Of a DNA stretch of 64,000 nt, positions 17,011 to 26,200 are shown piece by piece (the first letter of the stretch is position 1; the number at the start of each line of letters is the position of its first letter). A model generated the notes under the pieces. The model had not been told where the DNA came from and searched no databases. It saw only the letters and a program-made list of their open reading frames with translations. The DNA comes from Chitinophaga solisilvae (lineage in GTDB: Bacteria; Bacteroidota; Bacteroidia; Chitinophagales; Chitinophagaceae), in NCBI RefSeq assembly GCF_009928525.1, contig NZ_JAABOK010000002.1, forward strand, positions 496,001 through 560,000, in the 5' to 3' direction. The translations under genes and the position numbers were made by a program.

Positions 17011-17035
17011 AATTGGGTATAATTGGGTAATTTTG
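17011..17035 (+). promoter_or_regulatory. Promoter of the Fic gene with tandem 10-bp repeat
   Basis: TAATTTTG at 17028-17035 matches the Bacteroidota -7 consensus TAnnTTTG and sits only 10 bp before the ATG at 17045, so the mRNA would be nearly leaderless. Two adjacent 10-mers AATTGGGTAT/AATTGGGTAA (17011-17030) overlap it and could be an operator. Confidence 0.5.
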
Positions 17036-17044
17036 TGGGTATAT

Positions 17045-18091
17045 ATGATAAAGACTACAACCATAAATATCACCGCCGAGGTGCTCTCCCTGATTTCAGA
17101 AATTGACGAATTTAAAGGTGCATGGCGCGCCTTAGGGCAACTAGCACCAGAGCATCTCACTTCATTAAAGCGGGTTGCTACAATTGAAAGCATAGGGTCA
17201 TCAACTCGTATTGAAGGAGCGAAATTAACCGATCAACAAGTAGAAAAATTCCTTGGGAACTTAGCTATAAAGCAATTTACATCTCGTGATGAAGAAGAAG
17301 TCGCGGGATATGCAGATGTAATGAACCTTATTTTTGAGAATTACACATATATCCCGCTCACTGAAGGCTACATTCAGCAACTTCACCGGGAATTATTAAA
17401 GCATGGTTCCAAAGACAATTGGCATCGGGGGAATTACAAAAAATCATCGAATCACGTTGAAGCTTTTGATCAGGATGGTAAAAGCCTGGGTATTGTATTC
17501 GAGACCGCCAGCCCTTTTGATACACAATTACGCATGCAGGAACTTGTTAGCTGGACAGTTAATGCTATTGAAACGAAGGAGCTTCATCCGCTTTTAATTA
17601 TATGTATTTTTATCGTAGTTTTTCTTGCTATCCATCCATTCCAGGATGGTAATGGGCGATTATCGCGCATTCTAACAACAGTTCTTCTATTACGGGCAGG
17701 GTATGCATACGTGCCATATAGCTCTCTGGAAGCCGTTATTGAGCAGAGTAAAGAAGGGTATTACCTTGCATTAAGAAGAACACAAGGCACATTAAAAGCT
17801 GAAAATCCAGACTGGATGCCCTGGATATTATTTTTTTTACACGCCCTTCAGCAACAGAAAGCCCGGTTGGAAATTAAACTTGAACGGGAAAAGCTTCTTT
17901 TAGGACAGTTACCAGAATTATCTATAAAGATACTTGAACTGGTAAAATCCAGAGGCCGTATAACAATCAGTGAAATAGTTGTTTTAACAAAAGCCAATAG
18001 GAATACTATAAAAAAACACCTGGAAAGTCTCGTTTCTACTAAGCATTTACAACAACATGGTGCTGGACGTGGCTCTTGGTATTCTAGGTAA
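17045..18091 (+). CDS. Fic-domain protein with N-terminal inhibitory helix and C-terminal winged helix
   Basis: The start is set at ATG 17045 (MIKTTTINIT); an in-frame TTG 12 bp upstream overlaps the promoter. The 348-residue protein holds the Fic core motif HPFQDGNGRLSR (catalytic His197), which transfers AMP from ATP to a target Ser, Thr or Tyr. The N-terminal motif SSTRIEG (52-58) matches the [S/T]xxxE[G/N] inhibitory helix of class II Fic proteins; its Glu keeps the enzyme off. A winged-helix domain (GRITISEIVVLTKANRNTIKKHL) near the C-terminus suggests autoregulation or DNA targeting. Base composition is more AT-rich than the genes to its left, consistent with transfer. Confidence 0.9.
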   Translation: MIKTTTINITAEVLSLISEIDEFKGAWRALGQLAPEHLTSLKRVATIESIGSSTRIEGAKLTDQQVEKFLGNLAIKQFTSRDEEEVAGYADVMNLIFENYTYIPLTEGYIQQLHRELLKHGSKDNWHRGNYKKSSNHVEAFDQDGKSLGIVFETASPFDTQLRMQELVSWTVNAIETKELHPLLIICIFIVVFLAIHPFQDGNGRLSRILTTVLLLRAGYAYVPYSSLEAVIEQSKEGYYLALRRTQGTLKAENPDWMPWILFFLHALQQQKARLEIKLEREKLLLGQLPELSIKILELVKSRGRITISEIVVLTKANRNTIKKHLESLVSTKHLQQHGAGRGSWYSR

Positions 18092-18150
18092 AGTGAGTGA
18101 GCCACTTCTATTTGAATCCAATTAAGTACAGGCAGTGAGAGCCACCCTCT
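18091..18150. repeat. Imperfect ~58-bp direct repeat, copy 1
   Basis: This copy matches 19051-19107, with ACTT.TATTTGAATCCAATTAA as the best-conserved core followed by AGTGAGAGC. The copies are 960 bp apart and flank the IS256 fragment and the first tRNA-Tyr. They may be ends of a decayed element. Confidence 0.55.
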
Positions 18151-18182
18151 TATGCTCACGATACTCATTTACCTGTAGAAGA

Positions 18183-18410
18183 TTCTCGGATGTGGCCAAC
18201 CGTTTAAAGAACGGTAAAATCAAATCCAGTAAAGAGCTCTCCGATCTTTTCCATGAAATGTACCGTATGGATATCTAGGAGATGCTCAAAGCAGAGATGG
18301 ATAAACATCTGGACTATGAGAAACATGCTTCGGAAGGTGTTGAACACATCAATAGCCGCAATGATTACGGTAGGAAAAAAGTAAAGTCAAATCTTCGAAC
18401 CGAAAAAGTA
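18183..18410 (+). pseudogene. IS256-family transposase, N-terminal fragment
   Basis: One frame reads ANRLKNGKIKSSKELSDLF, HEMYRMDI, a TAG stop, then EMLKAEMDKHLDYEKHA and NSRNDYGRKKVKSNL. This is the conserved N-terminus of IS256/Mutator-type transposases, where MLxAEMxxHLGYEKH is characteristic. The DDE catalytic core is absent. The fragment ends about 35 bp before the left direct repeat of the island. Confidence 0.75.
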
Positions 18411-18607
18411 AATTCCGTTTTCGCCTGGATATACCCTGGAAATATGTTTAATACTTTATTCTTCAGATAAAATAATCGGAAAGTATATCATTTATGAAGA
18501 TGATAAAGGAAATTCAATTGATGATAGTTTAATACTGTATTAATCAGCGAAGGCGGGGAACAATTAGTTGCAGGCATCAGCCACGTATAGGGGTAACCGT
18601 AAAGAAG

Positions 18608-18690
18608 TGGGCAGGATAGGATTCGAACCTATGAAGTCGAAAGACAGCGGATTTACAGTCCGCCCCGTTTGGCCGCTCTGGAACCTGCCC
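18608..18690 (-). tRNA. tRNA-Tyr (GTA), left copy
   Basis: The minus strand folds as a class II tRNA: acceptor GGGCAGG/CCTGCCC, anticodon loop CTGTAAA (GTA), a long variable arm (GTCTTTCGAC) and T arm GGTTCGAATCC; 83 nt including the discriminator A. CCA is not encoded. It is identical to the copy at 29880-29962. Confidence 0.95.
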
Positions 18691-18709
18691 TCACTATTTC
18701 AAATGTTGT

Positions 18710-18740
18710 AAAAAAAAGGAATAGACATCGGTCTATTCCT
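18710..18740 (-). terminator. Terminator hairpin, left repeat copy
   Basis: On the minus strand, AGGAATAGAC-CGAT-GTCTATTCCT is followed by eight T. In the right copy it separates tRNA-Asp from tRNA-Tyr. Here the tRNA-Asp it would serve is missing. Confidence 0.8.
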
Positions 18741-18756
18741 TTAGTCTTTTGCGGAC

Positions 18757-19376
18757 TACAGGGGACAAGTTTCGAACTTTTTTATTGAAGACTTATTGAG
18801 AATCAACGATTATAACCTGACTTTTAAAGGTTAGGTATTGGGCTGCGAAGAGGGTTTTCATCCTTTGTCTGGCAAGAAAGCATTTTTTGGATAAGTATCA
18901 ACTACTTTGAGATTCATTATACCTTCTACAATAAAAAATAGTGGTAGTGTACCCTCTCTTTAAGAGGTATTTTTAGATCGTCAGGCATTTGAGCAGCCTC
19001 GGGAAGATGCCCGCACTTGCCACGAGCATCCAGAATTCTACCTATTTTGACGTGACTAGCACTTTTATTTGAATCCAATTAATTATGGGAAGTGAGAGCA
19101 GTCCTCAAATCTTTCTATAGTTATCTTAATAGTAAGAAAATTACTATTATTGTGAGATGATATTGAAAGATGTTAGCGATTTGCCGACATAGGTTAATAA
19201 TAATTAATATTTATGAAAGCGCGTAATCCCTTTTGTTATACCTGTATGAATCTTCGAGAAATGCAACTTCAACTTATTCCAGAAAATTTTTACCATTGTT
19301 ATTGTGATGTCTTATACCTATCATGATGGCTATCCCAGGTGAGAACATTTATTTTCCCAATTTATATTAACCTTTT
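18757..19376. other. Left island margin: tRNA-like remnant and decayed sequence
   Basis: Read on the minus strand, 18785-18751 gives GTTCGAAACTTGTCCCC followed by TGTAGTCCGC, which looks like the T arm and 3' half-acceptor of a tRNA that is not the neighbouring tRNA-Asp. It may be an old attachment-site junction. On the minus strand 19050-18926 is an open stretch (GRILDARGKCGHLPEAAQ...) with no start, of unknown origin. The rest is AT-rich with no gene that I can support. Confidence 0.4.
19048..19110. repeat. Imperfect ~58-bp direct repeat, copy 2
   Basis: Partner of 18091-18150: it shares ACTTTTATTTGAATCCAATT and AGTGAGAGC, with about ten substitutions and two single-base gaps overall. Confidence 0.55.
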
Positions 19377-22300
19377 ATGGATCATTATAAATTTTCATCA
19401 ACAGGCAACAAATGCTTGTTGCTTGTTTTATTGTTGTTGAATATTTTATCGGCGAAGGCTCAACGGAGTCTTTTCGGAGATGTTACCATTGCGTCTCCTA
19501 CAGCAGCATCTCTAGGTAAGTTCGGCGATATTCCGGTAAACAATCATACTGGTAACCCACAGATAAATATACCTATTTATGAAATTGAATCAGGGCCTCT
19601 TAAACTTCCTGTTAGCCTTAGCTATCACTCTTCGGGATTAAAAGTCCTCGATCCTGCCGGATGGGTAGGGGCAGGCTGGGCGCTTAACGCAGGAGGTGTT
19701 ATTTCCAGGACTGTAATGGGGGCTCCAGATGAAAGAAATACCAGCAGCGCGGGCAGCCAGTATGGATACTTCAGTGATTATGGATATCACAGTTATCTGT
19801 ATTCCGGGGATATGCAAGATTGGCAAGCTTTTGCATCAGGACAAAAAGATGGCGAACCTGATTTATTCTTCTATAATTTTAACGGTTACTCTGGAAAATT
19901 TTACTTTTCTGATGATCGTCTTCCCGTATTGATACCAGAACAGGACCTGAAAATTGAGTATAGCTACTCAGGTTCTGGGAGCATATCCAGCTTTATTATT
20001 ACAACACCTGATGGTACGAGGTATTATTTTGGTGCGACAGCTGCTGCAAATGATGTAGATCCGGTAGAAACTACGGCTCCGATGAATATGGGTAACGGAT
20101 ATAATGCAAGTTCTACTATTTCGAGTTGGTATTTGAATAAGATAGAATCAGAAGATGGCATGTTTGCTATTAATTTAACCTATCAACAGGAAACATATAG
20201 CTATTTTACATGGTCTTTATTCCCTATTTCAAGCCAGGACCAGACTACAAAGAAGGAGTATAGTCTTGTAAAAATGTTTCAGAATGGAGTGAGACTTGAT
20301 AAGATTGCATTTCCCAATGGTCATATAGACTTTATACCCGGAGCTGTCAGAGCAGATTTAGGGGGAACTATGCATGATTTTACGGATGATATGAATACAA
20401 GTGCCACAACATTGGGAGCAATCAATATAACCAATGATAAAAATTTCTGCAAAAAATGGCAATTCTTTTATAATTATTTTGAAGACAATATCGGTACTCT
20501 TCCAGATGGAACGATGAATATTGAAACAGACCGAAAGAAGTTAAAACTTGACAGTATTCAGGAGAAGTCCTGTAATGCAGCTATTGTTTTACCACCTTAT
20601 AAGTTTGATTATTATACAGAGAGAGTACCCCGCAGACTATCATTTAGTTTTGACCATTGGGGATATAGCAATGGCCGGAACAATCAAAGCCTGATTCCAG
20701 CAATTAAGGTAGATGGAACAAATATACCTGGTGCAAACAGAGACGCGACCTGGCCAGATATGAGAGGTGGAGCCCTGAGAAAAATTGTATACCCTACAGG
20801 AGGATCAACAGATTTCGAATTTGAAGCCCATAGAACAAATGTTTCATATTCCAGAGATATCTGGACGAACCTGGCAACACTTAATATCGGATATGATGGG
20901 AGTAATCCAAGAACTATAACACGAACGATCACTTTAAAACCAGGTACTTATACAATAACCGTGTCTACCAGTTCAGGTGGATCTAATGCCAGCTTTACAG
21001 TACAGGATATTACTAATAATATCACTGTGGCAGCAATGACGGCTTCTTCAACCAATCCTTCTGACGGTACAAGAGAGAAAGTAGTATACTGTTATGGCGG
21101 AACGTATCAACTGACGTTGTCAAAAGAAACCTATGGAACAACTGGAGTTGGTGCTTCCGGTTCTGTTATGCAAAGTGTACCAAGTTCCTATGTTGTAGAT
21201 ACCATAATAGGAGGGCTGCGCATAAAAAAGATCACTGCACATGATCATGTCACGGGAAATGATAAAGTTACTTCCTATACTTATAAGGCCGGAAATAATT
21301 CTTCTGGGATTTTGTTCGGGCGTCCTACATATGTACAAACATTACGCAATGATCTAATCAGAGATCTTGGGTATTGGAATCCAGCCACAGGATATGAGCA
21401 AAGCTGTAGCCCACAGGGTTGTATTACCTGTACTGTTTTTCCATATTACAAATCTCCGAGTAGCATAAGGCCTATGGCATCTACTCAAGGGTATCACATA
21501 GGATATAGTGAGGTAACTATCAGGCAGCCCGGCAATGGATACAGTGTTTATCGTTATAATACTGGTCTGCCTTATGGATATGTTACCGATAATGTGGCAA
21601 ACCTGGAAGTGAGTACTGCAAGTTGCGATGCCCAGGCACCTAATTTCCCTCCTGCGCCACTCCCTTATGTATATATTCGTGGTGAGCTGGCAAATGAACT
21701 GCATTTCAGAGAAGATGGAAAGTTGTTGAATGAACGGATATATAACTACACATTTTCTACTCCAGTAGTAAATACTTATGCGTTTATTGCTGCTTATTAC
21801 AAAACATCATTTGGGAATATTATTTTAGGCACAAACTATTCTCTATCCACGGCAAAAAAGATTCAAACAATTATTACAGAAAATAATTCGGATCGGACAA
21901 ATGGCATTTCTATGTCGAGCACTACTACGAATGATTATCTAAGTACATCACATCATGAAATAACCAGTTCAAAAACACTTAATTCTACGGGGGACGAGTT
22001 CATTCTGAAAAGTAAGTATGCTTTTGATTTCAGAACGTCATGTGATGCTATTGCCGATTGTAAGTCTGCCTATGCGACAGCAAATAATAGTTGCCAGAAT
22101 ACCTATGTAGCAGAACTAGGTGCTTGTGGAACATCGCTTTGCAGAACCAATGCATATTTGAAATATCAAAAATGCCTTTCACAATCGCGTGTAGGATACG
22201 TTAATTGCCGTAGAACAAATTTTACAGATCCGGGTAATGCGTTTGGTAGTTGTCTGCAGAACAGTATCAATAATGCAGATGTATATCTTAAACCTATTCT

Positions 22301-23180
22301 GAAGATGCAGCAACAGTATAAGAATGCAGCACTGGAGGTTACTACGTATAAAAATGGGAAAATATTAAAATCGGCTTTTAATAAGTATGGATTTGCTTTG
22401 AACCCCACATGGAATGTTGTGCCTGAAAAACTAATGATGCTTAACCTGTCATCTCTATCTGCTACGTTTACAGAAACAGCCATTAATGGAAATAGTATTA
22501 CAAAGGATAGCAGATATCAGGAAGAAATGGTGGTCAAATATGATAAAGGAAATCAGGTGCAAACATTAGGTAAAGATGGAATTATAAAGTCATACATATT
22601 TGACTATAATAATACTCTGCCTGTGGCAATTGTAACCAATGCTCCGAGTGATCAGATTGCCTATACTTCTTTTGAGGCGGATGGTGGAGGCTACTGGTTT
22701 TTTTCTGGAACCGTTGTAAATGATAATACCGCTCCTACCGGAGATAAATGTTACAATCTTGGATCAGGAGGGATGGTCAAAAGCGGTTTGTCAGCTGCGT
22801 CAAAGTACGTAGTTTCTTACTGGACTAAGAATACGCAGCCTTATGGCATTAGCGGAACGCAGGGACTCGCGGTAAAAGTACGCAGTAAAAATGGATGGAC
22901 CTATTTTGAACATAAAGTGAGTGGAGTATCTGAAATTTCTGTAGCTGGAAATGGTTTTGTTGATGAAGTGAGATTATATCCGGAAGATGCCCAGATCAGG
23001 ACATTTAGTTATTCTCCAATGATAGGTGTAACCAGTGAATGTGATTTCAAAGGGCTAATCACTTATTATGTATATGATGATCTTGGGAGGCTGAGAATGA
23101 TTAAGGATCTGGATGGAAATATACGAAAGCTTATCCATTATAATCACAATGGTCAACCTGAAGATAACGGACAATATTAA
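19377..23180 (+). CDS. Large secreted SpvB/RHS-like partner protein
   Basis: This 1267-residue protein has a signal peptide (LLLVLLLLNILSAKAQ). The N-terminal region (PVNNHTGNPQINIPIYEIESG ... LPVSLSYHSSGLKVLDPAGWVGAGW) is the SpvB-like opening typical of Bacteroidota proteins encoded before an RHS gene. Many Tyr-rich beta strands follow, and the C-terminus ends in YD-type repeats (YYVYDDLGRLRMIKDLDGN). Residues ~889-965 hold a Cys-rich insertion with about ten Cys. It ends 70 bp before the RHS toxin gene. The pair probably forms the encapsulating shell and core of one secreted toxin assembly. Base composition is AT-rich like the rest of the island. Confidence 0.75.
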   Translation: MDHYKFSSTGNKCLLLVLLLLNILSAKAQRSLFGDVTIASPTAASLGKFGDIPVNNHTGNPQINIPIYEIESGPLKLPVSLSYHSSGLKVLDPAGWVGAGWALNAGGVISRTVMGAPDERNTSSAGSQYGYFSDYGYHSYLYSGDMQDWQAFASGQKDGEPDLFFYNFNGYSGKFYFSDDRLPVLIPEQDLKIEYSYSGSGSISSFIITTPDGTRYYFGATAAANDVDPVETTAPMNMGNGYNASSTISSWYLNKIESEDGMFAINLTYQQETYSYFTWSLFPISSQDQTTKKEYSLVKMFQNGVRLDKIAFPNGHIDFIPGAVRADLGGTMHDFTDDMNTSATTLGAINITNDKNFCKKWQFFYNYFEDNIGTLPDGTMNIETDRKKLKLDSIQEKSCNAAIVLPPYKFDYYTERVPRRLSFSFDHWGYSNGRNNQSLIPAIKVDGTNIPGANRDATWPDMRGGALRKIVYPTGGSTDFEFEAHRTNVSYSRDIWTNLATLNIGYDGSNPRTITRTITLKPGTYTITVSTSSGGSNASFTVQDITNNITVAAMTASSTNPSDGTREKVVYCYGGTYQLTLSKETYGTTGVGASGSVMQSVPSSYVVDTIIGGLRIKKITAHDHVTGNDKVTSYTYKAGNNSSGILFGRPTYVQTLRNDLIRDLGYWNPATGYEQSCSPQGCITCTVFPYYKSPSSIRPMASTQGYHIGYSEVTIRQPGNGYSVYRYNTGLPYGYVTDNVANLEVSTASCDAQAPNFPPAPLPYVYIRGELANELHFREDGKLLNERIYNYTFSTPVVNTYAFIAAYYKTSFGNIILGTNYSLSTAKKIQTIITENNSDRTNGISMSSTTTNDYLSTSHHEITSSKTLNSTGDEFILKSKYAFDFRTSCDAIADCKSAYATANNSCQNTYVAELGACGTSLCRTNAYLKYQKCLSQSRVGYVNCRRTNFTDPGNAFGSCLQNSINNADVYLKPILKMQQQYKNAALEVTTYKNGKILKSAFNKYGFALNPTWNVVPEKLMMLNLSSLSATFTETAINGNSITKDSRYQEEMVVKYDKGNQVQTLGKDGIIKSYIFDYNNTLPVAIVTNAPSDQIAYTSFEADGGGYWFFSGTVVNDNTAPTGDKCYNLGSGGMVKSGLSAASKYVVSYWTKNTQPYGISGTQGLAVKVRSKNGWTYFEHKVSGVSEISVAGNGFVDEVRLYPEDAQIRTFSYSPMIGVTSECDFKGLITYYVYDDLGRLRMIKDLDGNIRKLIHYNHNGQPEDNGQY

Positions 23181-23250
23181 TGTCTGATAATACCAGTTTA
23201 ATAAATTTCTATATTACTGTTGAATCTATCAACTTCATTAAGCTAACTAT

Positions 23251-26200
23251 ATGGGTTATCCTATACTATATTTAAAATGGATTGCACTTATTGCTATTAT
23301 TACTTTATTTCATATAGAAAGTAGTGGGCAGAATATACCTTCTAAAAATACCACGGTACCGGTAGCTGTTCCTGCTCCTATGCCTTCAGCTCCCCAGAAC
23401 CGGCTTGTTAACTACGTCAGAACCTATGAACCCTTTACACCGATCACTGATCCTATGACTATCATTAATGCAGGAGATCAGGAGGTAAAGAGAAGCACTA
23501 TATATATCGATGGTATTGGCAGAACCCTCCAGACGGTTGTTAAAGGTGGAAGTGGCCAATACGGAAGAGACATTGTTTCTCCTATTGTATATGATTCATG
23601 CGGTAGAGAGCAGTTTAAGTATTTGCCTTATGTACAGCAGACTGGTAATGTGAATGACGGATTATTTAAATCGGACCCTTTCAACAGTCAGAAAGCTTTC
23701 TATGAAAACAACCAATTGAATCCTGGGATTGGGGAGGATAAAATTTTTTATTCACAAGTTGAATATGAGCCCTCACCGTTAAACAGGGTAACCAAAACCT
23801 ACAGTCAGGGTAATAGTTGGGCAAAGACAGGTGGTAACCGTCCACAGACACAATTGTATCAGTTAAACTCTCCGGCTGATTCGGTGCGTATCTGGAGTAT
23901 TTCTTCGGGCAGTAATATCCCTGTTTCCACTGGTATTTATCCAACTGGTGTATTACAAAAGAATATAGCCATTGATGAGAATGGTAATCAGCTTGTTGTT
24001 TTTGTAAATAAGGATAAACAGGTAATACTAAAAAAAGTACAACTGAACCAAACTCCAGGCACTGCTCATATGGGATGGTTATGTACCTATTATGTGTATG
24101 ACGATTTCGATAAACTGAGATTTGTTATTCCACCACTTGCAACAGAAAAAATTACTTCTTCATGGGACCCAAGTAAAGTTGCCAATGGGCTTTGTTATAT
24201 ATACAAATATGATGAAAGAAGAAGGCAGATAATGAGGAAAATACCAGGTGCTGATTCAACTGAGTTCGTATACGATACCCGTGATAGGCTCGTTTTTACA
24301 AAAGATGGTAATCTTAGAAGTAAGGGACAATGGATGTTTAATGGTTATGATAATCAGAATAGGTTAGTAATGACAGCCTTGTACACAAATGCTGCGGCTT
24401 CCCGGTCGTTATTGCAATCAGGAATGGATGCAGCCTCTGGTTATCAGGAATTGTCCTATGCCTTTCCTGGGATCAATGATCTGGTATTAGCTTCACATAA
24501 CGGTAGTTCCTTGTATCAGGCCAAATCCAGTGTTACAATGGAGAATGGATTTGATTCAGGACTGGATGCAGATTTTTTAGCGGATATAAACCCTAACCTG
24601 GATTATGGAACGACTAATATAAAAGTGAATAATTCACTTCCTCAGATTAATAATGCAGATCTGACTCCATTGAGTTATATCTTTTACGATAGTTACAATT
24701 TTACTGGAGCTGTTCAGCCACTTACAGGGGACTTCAATAAATTCAGTATCTCAAGTGATCAGCACCCTGTAGCCATTAGTGGAGTTAGTGCAATGACACG
24801 GGGGCTTGCAACTGGTTCTAAAGTTAGAATTATTAATACTGACCAATGGCAGACAACTACTATTTATTATAATGATCAGGGGCAGAAAATTCAAAGCATT
24901 AAGGATAATGTTTCAGGTGGCAGGGATATAGTAACTACCATCTATAATTTTAATGGACAGCCGTTAGCACATTATTTGCGACATAGAAATCAGAAAAGTA
25001 TTATTCCTGAAGTTACGCGCTTACAAACACTTACCTACGATGCTGCTTCCAGATTATCATCTGTGAAAGACAGGTTGAATGATAATGCGGCTGCGGAAAA
25101 AGTAATCTCCTTAATGGAGTATGATGAACTGGGACAATTGAAAGCGAAACGTTTGGGGGGTATTGGGGCACAACAACTGGAACGTATAACGTATGATTAT
25201 AACGTCAGGGGGCTGTTGAAAACTATTGGAAGAAATTACCTGAATAACATAGATGATTCTTCCCATTTTGGCCAGGAATATAACTACGATTTTGGGTTTC
25301 AGGAGAATCAATACAACAATAATGTAGCTGGTATCCGATGGAAAGGATGGAATGATAAAACATCGAGAGCCTATGGATATCAGTACGATAATTCTAGCAG
25401 AATGACAGCGGCTAATTTCTCGCAACAGAATACGACCGGCGGAAATTGGCTCAAAGATGTAAAAGATTTTTCCGTTGAAGGGGTTTCCTATGATGCTAAT
25501 GGCAATATTCTTTCAATGCGGCAAAACGGATTAGTGGATAACCAGATAAGTAGTATTGACAGATTAAAATATACATACGAAGCATTTAGTAACAGGTTAC
25601 TTGCTGTAAAGGATACAAGTACTGTACCCAATCTGTTGGGGGATTTTAAAGACGGTAATACTTCAGGTGACGATTATGCTTACGATAGTAGTGGAAATAT
25701 AATTAAAGATCTCAACAGAAAGATTAGTGATATCAGGTATAATTATCTGGGATTACCTGAGCGTATCACTTTTGCCAACCAATCACTTATTCAATATCAA
25801 TATGATGCTAATGGAACAAAAATCAGGAAGATAGTGACAGACAAGTCGGTAACACCTGCTGTCAGCACTATGACTGATTATATTGATGGGTTTATATACA
25901 GAAATGATAGCCTACAAATTATCAGCCATCAGGAAGGCCGTATCAGAGCATTGTATAAGGTAAATGCTCCTGTTTCCTTTGCATATGATTTCTTCGTAAA
26001 AGATTTGCTTAATAACACCAGGCTTATACTGACTGATAATAAGGAATCACTGTTTTATAGAGCGAGTATGGAAACGGCGGTAGCTGCCAAAGAGAATGCC
26101 TTATTCAGTAATATTGAAAGCACCCGTGTACCCAAGCCAGTAGGATTTCCCAATGATGGAAACACGGATAAGAATGAATTTGTCGCAAAACTGGTAGCAA

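Larger units (their letters stand above)
18447..18756. repeat. Island-flanking direct repeat, left copy (contains tRNA-Tyr)
   Basis: This stretch repeats at 29721-30028. By eye, 18541-18756 and 29813-30028 are identical over 216 bp. The first ~90 bp differ at several positions with a 2-bp indel. The repeat ends inside the 3' end of tRNA-Asp in the right copy (GCGGAC), after which the left copy diverges. Confidence 0.92.

Noticed and set aside
18282..18470. 62-codon frame as an independent small gene
   Set aside because: It is the in-frame continuation of the broken IS256 transposase N-terminus.
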